Positions 16,679-25,789 of a DNA stretch of 64,000 nt are shown here, piece after piece. Numbering within the stretch: the stretch's first letter is position 1; every line of letters starts with the position of its first letter. Below the pieces are notes generated by a model. That model saw only the letters and a list, made by a program, of their open reading frames with translations, made no database searches and had not been told where the DNA came from. Source of the DNA: Deltaproteobacteria bacterium. Its GTDB lineage: Bacteria > Myxococcota_A > Polyangia > Polyangiales > Houyiibacteriaceae. The stretch is taken from positions 268,014 through 332,013 of the forward strand of contig JAEPMI010000004.1 of the NCBI GenBank assembly GCA_017644045.1, read 5' to 3'. The translations under genes and the position numbers were made by a program.

Positions 16679-18616
16679 ATGGGTGGTGGGGATCCGAGTA
16701 ACGGCGCGACGAGCGCCGACTCTGGTGAGCACCTTCTGACCGACTTTCGGTTCGAAGAGCTCTGGGAGTTGCTCGAGGGAGCGACGCTCGGCGTCTGGAA
16801 GTGGGACATCGCCGCCGACCGGGTGACCTGGTCACCCGCCCTGTGTCGATCCTTTGGCTTGGACTCCGGCCACGAGAGCTACGGCGACATTCGAGACCTC
16901 GTGCACCCCGACGACCGCGAGCGGCACGACCGGGCCGTATCCGACTACGTCGCTCGAGAGTCGCAGGCGCCCTACGCCATCGACGCTCGCTTCCGCTTCT
17001 CCGATGGCTACCGCTGGGCAACCGCTCGGGGCGTGGCCCAACGGGACCCCACCGGTCGAGCCACGCTGCTCCTCGGTTGGATGCTGGGCGTCAGCCAGCG
17101 CGAGGTCGAGCTCCAGGCTCGGTCGCGGGAGGCGGAGCGCCTCGAGCGTTTCATGGAGGAGTGCCCCGCCGCCTTCTTCATCAAGGGCGCCGACGGACTC
17201 TTTCGCTACGCCAATGGCCAGGCCGCGAAGCTGGCGGGAACCTCCGCCGAGGCGATGATCGGTCGGCGGAACGACGACATCTTCGCTCCCGAGACGGCGA
17301 AGGTCCTGAACGTCGCGGACCGACGCATCCTGAAGGCGGGAACGATCGAACGATGGACCGGCCCGCTGACGACGCTCGATGGCAGCACACGGCACGTCTT
17401 CAACACCAAGTTCGTCGTGGCGAACCACCTCGATGGAGAGCGCGAGCTCGCCGGCTTCAGCGTGGACGTGACCGAGCTGCACCGGGCTCGTGAGCGCGCG
17501 GAAGCCAGCCAACGGCTCGAGAGCCTGGGTCTGCTCGCTGGAGGCGTCGCGCACGACTTCAACAACCTCCTGTCGATCATCCTCGGGAACGCCGAGCTCT
17601 GTCTGACCGAGCCGGAGGCTACGCCCGACGCGGCCCGGACGATCGTCGACGTCGCGAAGCGAGCGTCGGAGATCTGCCGAGACCTGCTCGCCTACGCCGG
17701 CCACCAGCACGTGGCGAAGCAAGCCGTGACCCTCGACGCCATCGCCCAGAGCGCGAGTGAGCTCCTCCGCATGAGCGTCGTCGGAGGACCGCGGCTGACG
17801 ACCACGGTGGTCGCCTCGTCGATCACCGTCTTCGCGGACACGACCCAGCTGCAGCGCGTCCTGATGAACCTCGTCCTGAACGCCAAGGAAGCGGACGCGA
17901 AGAACATCGAGGTGGTCTTCGACACGGTCGACGCCATGCCCGACAGCTCCGCCTGTCTCCTCCGCTCCTCCCTCTCGAGCGATGGGCCCTACGCGCGTAT
18001 CTCCGTCACCGACGACGGGGAGGGCATCCGGGAGGAGGACCACGAGCGGATCTTCGAGCCCTTCCACTCGAGCAAGGAGTCGGGAACCGGCCTGGGTCTC
18101 TCGGCCGTTCACGGCATCGTTCGCCAACACGAAGGAGCGCTTCGCTTGAGCTCGCGACCGGGCTCGACCCGATTCGAGATCTACCTCTCGACCGGCTCCG
18201 CGGTACCCGAGTCGTCCAAAGCCGACCTGACCCGTCCCCCCGAGCTCGCGGGGGCCGCGGTGCTGATCGTGGACGACGAGCCCTTGCTGGGACGGGTGGC
18301 CAAGCGACTCCTTCGCCGCCAAGGTGTCGACGCGGAGACCGTCGACTCGGGCTTTGCCGCGCTCGAGCTCCTCGCCCAGAAGCCGGACCACTTCGATGCC
18401 GTGTTGCTCGATCTCGCGATGCCGGGGATGGGAGGCATGGAGGTGCTCCGGCGCCTGAGGATCGAGCGACCGGAGCTGCCCGTCATCATCTCGAGCGGCT
18501 TCGGCCGAGACGCGATCAACGAAGGCCTGAGGCCGGGCCGCGAGACCTTTCTGCCCAAGCCGTACACGCGAGCCGAGCTCGCTCGGGCGCTCGCCTCGGT
18601 CCTGCCCCGCGACTGA
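16679..18616 (+). CDS. Hybrid sensor histidine kinase (PAS-PAS-HisKA-HATPase-REC)
   Basis: 645 residues, no membrane segment, so a soluble sensor. PAS domain 1 covers about 25-150 (GVWKWDIAADRVTWSP, HPDDRERHDRAV) and PAS domain 2 about 158-275 (FFIKGADGLFRYANGQ). The phosphoacceptor His292 lies in LLAGGVAHDFNNLLSIILGN. The N box is NLVLNAKEA, and DDGEGI and GTGLGLSAV follow. The C-terminal receiver has Asp578 in VLLDLAMPGMGG and Lys in FLPKPY. It probably phosphorylates a separate histidine phosphotransfer protein or autoregulates via the receiver. It stands alone, with opposite or unrelated neighbours. Confidence 0.93.
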   Translation: MGGGDPSNGATSADSGEHLLTDFRFEELWELLEGATLGVWKWDIAADRVTWSPALCRSFGLDSGHESYGDIRDLVHPDDRERHDRAVSDYVARESQAPYAIDARFRFSDGYRWATARGVAQRDPTGRATLLLGWMLGVSQREVELQARSREAERLERFMEECPAAFFIKGADGLFRYANGQAAKLAGTSAEAMIGRRNDDIFAPETAKVLNVADRRILKAGTIERWTGPLTTLDGSTRHVFNTKFVVANHLDGERELAGFSVDVTELHRARERAEASQRLESLGLLAGGVAHDFNNLLSIILGNAELCLTEPEATPDAARTIVDVAKRASEICRDLLAYAGHQHVAKQAVTLDAIAQSASELLRMSVVGGPRLTTTVVASSITVFADTTQLQRVLMNLVLNAKEADAKNIEVVFDTVDAMPDSSACLLRSSLSSDGPYARISVTDDGEGIREEDHERIFEPFHSSKESGTGLGLSAVHGIVRQHEGALRLSSRPGSTRFEIYLSTGSAVPESSKADLTRPPELAGAAVLIVDDEPLLGRVAKRLLRRQGVDAETVDSGFAALELLAQKPDHFDAVLLDLAMPGMGGMEVLRRLRIERPELPVIISSGFGRDAINEGLRPGRETFLPKPYTRAELARALASVLPRD

Positions 18617-18665
18617 GGGGAAGGTCCCGCGGCTGCCTACGTAGGGTGTGGGCGAAAGGGAGACC

Positions 18666-19691
18666 ATGAGCCTCTTCGACTACGATCCCGAAGGTCACAG
18701 CCTCGTCCTCGCCGACGGGCGCGAGCTCCTCGTCCACGACGGCCGCACCGAAGGCCCGCGCTGGCGCATCGAGGTCGGGGCCCGCCTGGTCGGAGTCGGC
18801 TCGAACCTGCTCAGCATCGTGAGCCTCGACGAGGTCGGCCAGCTCACGATCTGGTCCCACGAGACCGCCACCGAGGTTCGCTCGGTCGCCCTCGCCGTGC
18901 CCGCCACGGGTTTGGTTCACGACGCCGAAGGTCGGTGTGGTGCCATCCATCCCGGCGGTGTGATCACCCTGGTCGGAGGCGACCCGCTCGAACACGCGGT
19001 GCCGGGCGCCACGGCCGCCGCCTTCGCGGCCGACGGGGCTCTCCTCGTCGGCACCGGCGAGGGCACGCTCCACCGCTTCGACGCGCAGGGCGCCCTGGTG
19101 GGTACGGCCCAGGTCCCCGGTCCCGTGGCCGACATCGCCTACGGCGCCGGCTTCTTCCTCATCGCCAATGGTGGCTCCGTCCACCGTCTCGACGGGCTCG
19201 AGGTCAGCCACGTGACCAACGCGCCCGAGGGCGCGCCGGTGAAGCACGCCGCCGTCAACGAGGACGGTTCGCGGATCGCGCTCTCCGCCGGCGACCAACA
19301 GGTCTACGTGCTCGAGTACCCGTCGCGCGAGACCGAGGGCCACGCCATCTACGGCGATCGGACCATCAACGGTCTCGCTTTCGGACCTGGCGACTGGTTC
19401 GGGGTCGGCCTCGACGGTGGCGACGGCAACAAATTCGATCTCCGCACCGGCGCCACGCACCGAACCGACACCCACCCGGGTCGGCAGCACAACCGCTGGA
19501 TCCTCATGAACGGGTTCGGTCACGCGGAGCCCGAGCCGGCACCTCGCCCCGCGCAGCCGGTCCCCGCGCCTCGGCCCACCGGCGGGGTCGTCGCTCCGCC
19601 CGAACCGGGCATGCCGCAGGGGATGAAGATCTTCCTGGCGGTCGCGGCGGTGGTGCTGATCGTCAGCCTGATCGCCATCGGGATGAGCTGA
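18666..19691 (+). CDS. WD40-like beta-propeller protein with C-terminal membrane anchor
   Basis: 341 residues. The first about 270 consist of repeated four-stranded units with W/F-D type ends (SLFDYDPEGHSLVLADGRELLVHDG, LTIWSHETATEVRSVAL, QVYVLEYPSRETEGHAIYG). A Pro-rich linker (PAPRPAQPVPAPRPTGG) leads to a single hydrophobic helix (IFLAVAAVVLIVSLIAIGMS) at the very end. It is therefore predicted to be tail-anchored with the propeller in the cytoplasm. Start ATG 18666 has a good ribosome site (AAGGGAG). It ends one base from the convergent Rieske gene. Role unknown; likely a scaffold. Confidence 0.7.
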   Translation: MSLFDYDPEGHSLVLADGRELLVHDGRTEGPRWRIEVGARLVGVGSNLLSIVSLDEVGQLTIWSHETATEVRSVALAVPATGLVHDAEGRCGAIHPGGVITLVGGDPLEHAVPGATAAAFAADGALLVGTGEGTLHRFDAQGALVGTAQVPGPVADIAYGAGFFLIANGGSVHRLDGLEVSHVTNAPEGAPVKHAAVNEDGSRIALSAGDQQVYVLEYPSRETEGHAIYGDRTINGLAFGPGDWFGVGLDGGDGNKFDLRTGATHRTDTHPGRQHNRWILMNGFGHAEPEPAPRPAQPVPAPRPTGGVVAPPEPGMPQGMKIFLAVAAVVLIVSLIAIGMS

Positions 19692-20702
19692 CTACTCGGC
19701 CGCTTCGGCGGCCGGCCAATCGTAGAACTGGCGGCAGTACTTCCGGTAGGGCCCGATCGGTCCATCGGTCGCCGCGAGCACCGGGCGCTCCAGGTACTTC
19801 TTGTTCTGCCAGATGTCGAAGTCCTGCTCGACGTCGTGGCAGAAGCCCTGGAAGAACATCGGCTCGACGAGCTTGTTCATGTTGTCGTCGGGGAGGAGCT
19901 GCATCGACCCGCCGCCGCGGAGGATGACCGTCTCCTCATCCACGGGCGTGCAGAGGACGTAGGTGCGGAAGTCGGTGTTGAAGGTGGGCGTGCTCACCTC
20001 GACGACCGAGTACCCGAGCCCGTGGACCCGCACGCGGAAGATCGACTCGACCTTCTGACCGGGCATGCCGACCGAGGCGAGATCGCGCTTCATCTTGTAG
20101 CTGATGGTCAGCAGCGGACCGTCCATCTTCAGCGGGTCGACGATCGCCATGTCCTCGTAGCCATGAACGGTCGCGAAGTGCGCGAGGTCGACGCTGTTCT
20201 CGCTGGTCTCCTGCGGATGGGCGTGCAGCCCCTCCCAGGTCTTCCACTGCATGTCCGACCAGCCCTCGGCGCCGCGGAGCTCGAAGTAGCTCGGGATGTC
20301 GAAGCTGGGCTCCGCGCCCGCCGGATCGTGCCAGATGAAAATCGCGCCATCGACCTCCTTGGTGGCCCACTTCCCGAGCTTGAGCCCCTTGGGGATCTTC
20401 GGCTCGGGGTTCTCGTTGTCGCCGGGGATGTGCGCGCAGTGACCGGTCGAGTCGAAGCGGTAGCCATGAAACGGGCAGCGGAGCTGCCCTTCGACGACCG
20501 TCCCACCGTGACCCAAGTGCGCACCGACGTGCGGGCAGTAGGGCTCGACCACGTGCGCCGTGCCCTCGCCGTCGCGGTAGAGGACCACCTCTTCGCCGAA
20601 CGCCTTGCGGGTCAGCACCTCCCCTTCACCGAGCTCGTTGCCCAGGGCGACCGCGAACCAGCCGCGAGGAAACGTGGGGAAGGGGTATCGGATCATGCGC
20701 AT
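19692..20702 (-). CDS. Rieske non-heme iron oxygenase, KshA-like
   Basis: 336 residues. The N-terminal Rieske 2Fe-2S domain has Cys56/His58 and Cys76/His79 (YCPHVGAHLGHG, RCPFHGYRFD). The catalytic domain carries the mononuclear iron triad Asp172, His175 and His180 within NSVDLAHFATVHG. This motif form is typical of 3-ketosteroid 9-alpha-hydroxylase, cholesterol 7-desaturase (Neverland/DAF-36) and related sterol oxygenases, so a steroid or other lipid substrate is likely but not proven. It needs a reductase encoded elsewhere. It is downstream of a FadL porin on the same strand, supporting uptake and oxidation of a hydrophobic compound. Start 20702 or 20696; neither has a clear ribosome site. 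Confidence 0.88.
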   Translation of the reverse strand: MRMIRYPFPTFPRGWFAVALGNELGEGEVLTRKAFGEEVVLYRDGEGTAHVVEPYCPHVGAHLGHGGTVVEGQLRCPFHGYRFDSTGHCAHIPGDNENPEPKIPKGLKLGKWATKEVDGAIFIWHDPAGAEPSFDIPSYFELRGAEGWSDMQWKTWEGLHAHPQETSENSVDLAHFATVHGYEDMAIVDPLKMDGPLLTISYKMKRDLASVGMPGQKVESIFRVRVHGLGYSVVEVSTPTFNTDFRTYVLCTPVDEETVILRGGGSMQLLPDDNMNKLVEPMFFQGFCHDVEQDFDIWQNKKYLERPVLAATDGPIGPYRKYCRQFYDWPAAEAAE

Positions 20703-20706
20703 GGCT

Positions 20707-20718
20707 AGAACACGTTCT
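20707..20718. promoter_or_regulatory. Small palindrome upstream of the Rieske gene
   Basis: AGAAC-AC-GTTCT, 5-bp arms with a 2-bp centre, 4 bp upstream of the Rieske start. Possible dimer binding site; short enough to be chance. Confidence 0.25.
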
Positions 20719-20774
20719 GAAATGGTGAGAAGACGCGAGCAAGCGAACGGGCAGCGCCCGCTCCACCGCCCGAA

Positions 20775-22139
20775 TTACATGCGGTAGGTCGCGGAGAACG
20801 AGATGAACCAGGAGTCGACGTCGTAGGTGCCCGGGCACCCACCGCTCGCCGTGATCGTCCGGTTCGGACCCCGGCCCATCGTGCGGGTCGGGCCGTCGAC
20901 GTCGGTGCAGAGGTCACCGACCTCGCTTCGGCTGTAGGGCTGACCGCCGCCCCAGCCCGCGGCCAGATCGATGTCGATCGGGTCGACGTCGATCCCGAAG
21001 CCGCCGTAGAAGCCGTACTGGATCCCCGGCGGCGGGGTGAAGGGCGTCATCGTGTCGGGGTTGCTCGCCGAGCGGGCGAGCGAGGCGCCCACGCGAAGCG
21101 GCAGACGCGGGGTCGCGTAGACCTCGAGACCGATCGCGCCGACCAGCGCGTTTCGCCAGTTGAACTGCGCGATGGTGTCCGGGACGACCGGGTTGTCGAG
21201 GTCGAAGACCTGGCTCTCGTTGGCTTCGCGGTGGAACTGCGCCTTGAAGTCACCGCTGATGGTCAGGCGGTCCTGCCAGGTGGTGTACGCGATGCCGAAG
21301 CGGAGCATGTGCGGCACGTACCAGCGGGTGCTCGTCGGGATCACGAAGGGGTCGCCGGCCGGGTCGAACGGATTGTCCGCCGTCGTCGTCCCGTCCATGT
21401 TCACCCAGACCTTCGAGCGGTACACGAGGGCGATGTTCAGACCCTCGACCGGGCGGATGGACGCGCCGAAGAGGATCCCAGGGATGCCGAAGCCGGAGAT
21501 CTCCTGGTCGGCCCGTCCGAAGTCCAAGGTGTTCGGGTTCGTGTCCGGGAGCTCCTGCGTCGCGGTGACCCGCTGCCGACCCCAGGGCATGCGGAGGGCC
21601 ACGCCGAGGCTGAGCCACTTGGTGACGGTGACCTGGATGGGGACCGCGAGCTCGGCGACGAAGAGCTGCACCTCTTGGTTCTGAGGCGGCTCGATGACGC
21701 CGGCGTAGCTCGGATCGTCGCAGGGGACGTCCTCGCCGTAGCCGATGCAGTCGACGGTGCGGTAGCCGCCGCCGAAGCCGGTGTAGACGTAGGCGCCGAG
21801 GCCGACCGTCACCCGCTCGTGCACGCGACCGACGCCGCCGAGGAACATCAGCGGAGCGTACTGGATGCCGCTGTCCTGCTCCGTCCCCGGACCCGCGAAG
21901 GGCGCGCGGAGGTTCACCAGCAGCGAGGTGATGACCGCGGTGACGCTGAAGCGCTCGATCTGGTCCAGCTGCCCCGGGTTGTGGAAGAGGGCCGCTGCGT
22001 TGTCGACGCTCGCGGACGCAGCGCCGCCCATCCCCGCCACCCGCGCATCGTAGGCGTAGGGCGGCTCCGGGTTGGCCCGGGCGGTCGACGTGACGGCGAC
22101 GAGGGCCAGGACGAAAAGCGCTGGAAACAGACGGGCCAA
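20775..22139 (-). CDS. FadL/TodX-family outer membrane transporter
   Basis: 454 residues with a signal peptide (LFPALFVLALVAVTSTARA) and the family hallmark near the mature N terminus (DARVAGMGGAASASVDNAAALFHNPG). Many alternating beta strands follow. The end WFISFSATYRM fits the last strand of a beta barrel. FadL proteins let hydrophobic molecules (fatty acids, aromatic compounds, steroids) cross the outer membrane. The only usable start in frame is TTG at 22139, preceded by AGGA; a stop codon lies five codons upstream. Likely co-transcribed with the Rieske oxygenase and controlled by the divergent TetR regulator. Confidence 0.85.
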   Translation of the reverse strand: MARLFPALFVLALVAVTSTARANPEPPYAYDARVAGMGGAASASVDNAAALFHNPGQLDQIERFSVTAVITSLLVNLRAPFAGPGTEQDSGIQYAPLMFLGGVGRVHERVTVGLGAYVYTGFGGGYRTVDCIGYGEDVPCDDPSYAGVIEPPQNQEVQLFVAELAVPIQVTVTKWLSLGVALRMPWGRQRVTATQELPDTNPNTLDFGRADQEISGFGIPGILFGASIRPVEGLNIALVYRSKVWVNMDGTTTADNPFDPAGDPFVIPTSTRWYVPHMLRFGIAYTTWQDRLTISGDFKAQFHREANESQVFDLDNPVVPDTIAQFNWRNALVGAIGLEVYATPRLPLRVGASLARSASNPDTMTPFTPPPGIQYGFYGGFGIDVDPIDIDLAAGWGGGQPYSRSEVGDLCTDVDGPTRTMGRGPNRTITASGGCPGTYDVDSWFISFSATYRM

Positions 22140-22199
22140 ACTGGCGCCATCCTAGCGGGGACGCTCTCCCGCGCCGGCCACCGGTCGACGGAATTGCGC

Positions 22200-22248
22200 G
22201 AACCGTCCTCGCCGGGGGGTGAACCGTCGAAATCGAGCCGCGAACCGT
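22200..22248. promoter_or_regulatory. Three GAACCGT repeats at exact 21-bp spacing
   Basis: GAACCGT occurs at 22200-22206, 22221-22227 and 22242-22248. The period is 21 bp, two helical turns, so all three sites face the same side of the DNA. They lie between the divergent fadL-like and tetR-like genes and are candidates for regulator or activator binding sites. Confidence 0.6.
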
Positions 22249-22295
22249 TGGAAGATTCCAGCGAGGAGGAAACGTGCTAGGACGGCGGGTCGCGA

Positions 22296-22859
22296 ATGGA
22301 CGAGCGAGCCCGACGAATCATCGACACTGCCATCGAGCTCGCCGAGCGTGATGGCTACGCCGCGGTGCGCCTCCGCGAGGTCGCCGCCAAGGCCGAGGTC
22401 GCCCTCGGGACCGTGTACAAGCGCTTCGCCTCCAAGGAGGAGATCCTGGTGGCGGCCATGGCGCAGGAGGCCGAACGGCTCCTCGCCCGCTTCAGCGAGA
22501 TCCCCCCCGGCGAGACCCCGGCCGAGCGAGTCGTCGAGTTCTATCGAGGCGCGACCGCCGCGTTCCTCCGCCGACCGAAGCTGGCCCGCGCGATCTTGCG
22601 CGCGATCGCGGCCGGCGAGGGAATGACGGCGCGGGTGGCCTCCATTCACGCCCTCACCACGGCGCTCCTGATGGGGGCGATCACGGGCGAACGCGCTCAG
22701 GATCGTCGCTGGGACAGCGACCGCGACAAGGACGCTCGCGAGGTCGCCTCGATCTTCATGCAGGTCTGGTTCGCTTCCCTGGTAGGGTGGTCCAGCGGTA
22801 TGCACGACGAGGCCGGGATCGTGAAGCAGATCGAGAACGTCGCGAACCGCGTTCTCTGA
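22296..22859 (+). CDS. TetR-family transcriptional regulator
   Basis: 187 residues. The N-terminal helix-turn-helix is typical (RIIDTAIELAERDGYAAVRL, then ALGTVYKRFASKEEIL). The C-terminal ligand domain is helical (VVEFYRGATAAFLRRPKLARAI). It is divergent from the FadL-like and Rieske genes, the usual arrangement for a repressor of its neighbours that is released by a hydrophobic ligand. The layout recalls KstR-type regulators of sterol catabolism, but the ligand cannot be read from sequence. Confidence 0.9.
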   Translation: MDERARRIIDTAIELAERDGYAAVRLREVAAKAEVALGTVYKRFASKEEILVAAMAQEAERLLARFSEIPPGETPAERVVEFYRGATAAFLRRPKLARAILRAIAAGEGMTARVASIHALTTALLMGAITGERAQDRRWDSDRDKDAREVASIFMQVWFASLVGWSSGMHDEAGIVKQIENVANRVL

Positions 22860-23024
22860 GCCTCCCCCCACCGAGTGCGACCCACGCCCCAAAGGGGACG
22901 TGATTTTCCGTATTTATGGATTTCTTTCCATGGAGCGGATGATTTCTTTGAATCTTCTGGTAGGGTCGCCCGTCCCGGCGCCACCCGCGTCGGGGACAAG
23001 ACATCTCCTGGGAGGAGGAACTCA

Positions 23025-23537
23025 GTGAAGAAGATCGGAAAGCTCCACATGGCTCTCGCGCTTGCCGCAGGCCTGGTCGTCATCGGTGTGCACGGCGAGT
23101 CCGTCGCACAGAGCGGCCTGTCGATCGGCGGCAGCAGCGCCAACTTCGGCAGCCACAACATCCGGGGCGGTTTCACCCCCGACCCGAAGGAGATCTCCGT
23201 GGTCTCCGGCGGTAACCTGAACGCCTCCACGATGGGCTACGGCTCGGACTGCACCGGCTACCTGACCCGTCAGCCGGACATCATCGTGAACTACACGAAC
23301 CCCGCGGACTTCCTCCGCTTCTTCGTGCGCGCGAGCGGCGACACCACCCTCGTGATCAACGACGCCCGCGGTCGCTGGCACTGCAACGACGACGCCCCCG
23401 GCGCCGGCACCAACCCGATGGTCTCGATCAGCAACCCGGCCCGCGGCCAGTACGACGTCTGGATCGGCAGCTACCAGAGCGGCGAGCAGATCCGCGGCAA
23501 GCTCTACGTGACCGAGCTTCGCTCCGAGTCGCCCTGA
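23025..23537 (+). CDS. Exported small protein with a PPC-like beta domain
   Basis: 170 residues, GTG start with a strong ribosome site (GGAGGAGGAA). Signal peptide up to about AQS (MALALAAGLVVIGVHGESVAQ). The mature part is beta-rich and resembles bacterial pre-peptidase C-terminal domains (FLRFFVRASGDTTLVINDARG, then PARGQYDVWIGSY), with two Cys that may pair. The upstream 160 bp are unusually AT-rich for this genome, which suggests a strong promoter. The last 34 bp overlap the convergent membrane-protein gene. Function unknown. Confidence 0.7.
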   Translation: MKKIGKLHMALALAAGLVVIGVHGESVAQSGLSIGGSSANFGSHNIRGGFTPDPKEISVVSGGNLNASTMGYGSDCTGYLTRQPDIIVNYTNPADFLRFFVRASGDTTLVINDARGRWHCNDDAPGAGTNPMVSISNPARGQYDVWIGSYQSGEQIRGKLYVTELRSESP

Positions 23538-24283
23538 GCCTCGGCGCGCGAGCGCCAAGCGAGGATCGCCATGAGCGATCCCAGGAGACCGGCCGCCCCA
23601 TGGGCGGCCGTTTCCAATTCGAGGGACTGCTCCGCGGCGTAGAGCACGGCCGCGACGAGCACCGCGTGCAGCGGCAGCAGGACCAGCGCCCGACGAACCG
23701 GGCGAACGGCGACCCACAGGCAGGCGCCCACCTGGAAGATCGCCCAGAGCAGCTGGTCGAGCGCCGCGAGCCAGGGTCGCCACGGCTCGATGCCGGAGAA
23801 GGCCGCCCGGATGTCGGCGCGGCGCGCGAGCCCCTCGCCGAAGCCGAGCGCTCGAACGCCATCGCCACCGAGCGCCTCGAGCGCGAAACCCGTGAGCAGC
23901 ACCAACGCGGCGAGGCCCGCCATGGCGCCTCCATAGCCGAGCCCGAAGAGCAGCGCCGAGGAGCGACGACGCTCGGTCGGCTCGGCCGGAAGGAAGTGTC
24001 GATAGGTCCCCGCGCGAAGCGGCTCGTGGGCGAGGGCGACGACGACGCCGATCAGCGCCGCGGATCCGAGCTCGCCCGGGGCGCCGGTCGACTCGAGGAC
24101 GGCGCGGAGCACGCGGCCCAGACCGATCTCCAGCGCCGCCGCCAGCGCGAACGTCATCGCGCCGAGGACGGCGATGCGACGCCCCTCGTTCTCGAGGGGC
24201 TCGCGGAAGCGGCGGCCGGCCCACGCGATCGCGATCGGCGCCACGAGGAGGAGCAGGAGCGGTGCGAGGGCCCGGAGGATCAT
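23504..24283 (-). CDS. Polytopic membrane protein, YhfC-like
   Basis: 259 residues with six to seven hydrophobic segments. The segment HEPLRAGTYRHFLP, followed by LLFGLGYGGAMAGL, matches the layout of the YhfC family (a Glu-Glu-x-x-Arg-Tyr helix, then GLGHGG), which is related to intramembrane CAAX-type proteases. Here the first Glu is His and the GHGG His is Tyr, so the presumed active site is altered and it may be inactive. The ATG overlaps the stop of the SGNH gene, so it is the last gene of a three-gene operon. The family call is tentative. Confidence 0.6.
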   Translation of the reverse strand: MILRALAPLLLLLVAPIAIAWAGRRFREPLENEGRRIAVLGAMTFALAAALEIGLGRVLRAVLESTGAPGELGSAALIGVVVALAHEPLRAGTYRHFLPAEPTERRRSSALLFGLGYGGAMAGLAALVLLTGFALEALGGDGVRALGFGEGLARRADIRAAFSGIEPWRPWLAALDQLLWAIFQVGACLWVAVRPVRRALVLLPLHAVLVAAVLYAAEQSLELETAAHGAAGLLGSLMAILAWRSRAEAQGDSERSSVT

Positions 24284-25788
24284 TCCGGCTGACTCGCGCG
24301 CTCTTCGAGGTAGTCGGCGAAGCCGGCCAGGAGCGCCTTGTAGAAGAGGTTGCCGATGACCTCGTAGCCCGCCGGCGTCGCGTGGCGGAAGTCGCTCATC
24401 GCGAGACGCGGTCGGGCGGCGTACCAGGCCGCCATCGCGCCCTCCCCGCCCATGGCGCTCCAGGTGTCGAAGAAGGCGCAGCCGTGTGCCTCGGCGGCCG
24501 AGCGCTGGGCCGCGACGATGTCGTGCATCGTGCTCATGGTCTGGACTCGCCCGCGGCTGTCGCGCTCGGCCTGATCGAGCGGCGCGAAGATCAGACAGCC
24601 GAGGTCCTCGCGGCCGGCTCGCATGCGGCGAATGACTCGGCGGAAGTCCTCTTCGTAGCGGTCCCGCTGTATTCGGTCGCCGGCCTCGTTGCCGCCGAAG
24701 CCGAGCACCAGCAGATCGGTGCCTCGCCGCTCGAGCTGACCGGTGATGTGCTCCGGGTCGTAGTTGAGCAGCCGCGCGGCGCGTGCGCCGACCAACCCGA
24801 TCGAGTCGTAGACCACCCCGGGGCCTTCGCGTTCGAGGACGACGCCATAGAGGCGCGGTTGACCGTGACCGCCGAAGCGCACTCGGAGGTGATGCTCGCC
24901 GTCTGGCAAGTCGATGCGCTCGACCGCGTCGGCGGTGACGTCCTGGCGCGTGTGGACGACCTGCCGGTCACCGCCGTCGACCCAGTAGTGGATGTCGCCG
25001 CCGCGGCGGTGCTGCTGGTACCAGATCTCGAAGCGCGCGACCGCGGTGCCGACCGGCGTGTCCTCGGGGGTGGAGAAGCTCGCGCTCGCACCCGGGGTGC
25101 CCCGGAACTGGATGCCGCCGAGACCGTAGAGCCCTGCCGGGTCGTGGTTGCGAGTGATCTCGCGGAGGCTCCACTCGTCGCTCGAGCGGTGGACGATGTC
25201 GCGGTGCCGGTAGGGCAGGTAGCCCTTGGCGATGAGGATGAAGCCGTGCCCTCCGTCGCCGAAGCGACGCTGGAGCCGGCGGCGCGCGGTGGAGGTCACC
25301 AGGTCGGTGGCGATGGTGGAGTCGCCGTAGTGGGTGATGCGGGTCAGCGCGCCCTCTTCGTCGAGCGCCGTCCGTCGCAGCGCCTCGTAGAAGGGCGTCA
25401 TGCCCCGGCCGGTCGGGTCCTCGATGCGGACCTCGATACCCTCGTACTCGCTGGGCGCGACCCGCACGCGCGGACCGGTGGCCTCGGGCTGCTCTTCCGC
25501 CTCGCCGAGGTTCGCCGCCACGGCCGCGCCGAGCTCTTCCTCGACGTCCGCGCCGGCGGCCTCGCCATCGTTGCCGGTGCCGGCGAAGGCGAAGAGCTCC
25601 TCGGCCGGCGTGAAGAGGCTCGCGAGCGGCGTCGGCTCGCCGGGCACCCAGGGGCGCATGTCGGCGAAGGCGGGGACCAGGTAGGTGAGCAGCCCGGTCG
25701 CCACGAGCACCACCGACACCACGCCGAGCAGGCGCAGAGCCTCCTGCGTGCTCTGCTCGTCGGTCGGGGTCTGGGGCTCGGTGGGCAT
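24280..25788 (-). CDS. SGNH/GDSL-type hydrolase, membrane-anchored
   Basis: 502 residues. One transmembrane helix near the N terminus (LLGVVSVVLVATGLLTYLVPA), then an acidic linker and a periplasmic domain. The SGNH catalytic blocks are HYGDSTIATD (nucleophile Ser), LGFGGNEAGD (Gly-Asn block) and SDFRHATPAG (Asp-x-x-His dyad). An inserted beta domain lies between blocks 1 and 3. Such proteins, paired with MBOAT transferases, put acetyl groups on or take them off exported polysaccharides (AlgJ/AlgX/PatB logic). It is directly downstream of the MBOAT gene (1-bp gap). Confidence 0.85.
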   Translation of the reverse strand: MPTEPQTPTDEQSTQEALRLLGVVSVVLVATGLLTYLVPAFADMRPWVPGEPTPLASLFTPAEELFAFAGTGNDGEAAGADVEEELGAAVAANLGEAEEQPEATGPRVRVAPSEYEGIEVRIEDPTGRGMTPFYEALRRTALDEEGALTRITHYGDSTIATDLVTSTARRRLQRRFGDGGHGFILIAKGYLPYRHRDIVHRSSDEWSLREITRNHDPAGLYGLGGIQFRGTPGASASFSTPEDTPVGTAVARFEIWYQQHRRGGDIHYWVDGGDRQVVHTRQDVTADAVERIDLPDGEHHLRVRFGGHGQPRLYGVVLEREGPGVVYDSIGLVGARAARLLNYDPEHITGQLERRGTDLLVLGFGGNEAGDRIQRDRYEEDFRRVIRRMRAGREDLGCLIFAPLDQAERDSRGRVQTMSTMHDIVAAQRSAAEAHGCAFFDTWSAMGGEGAMAAWYAARPRLAMSDFRHATPAGYEVIGNLFYKALLAGFADYLEERASQPE

Positions 25789-25789
25789 G

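Noticed and set aside
20707-20718. LexA/SOS box (GAAC...GTTC)
   Set aside because: The spacer is 2 bp instead of 4, and the gene is not a repair gene.
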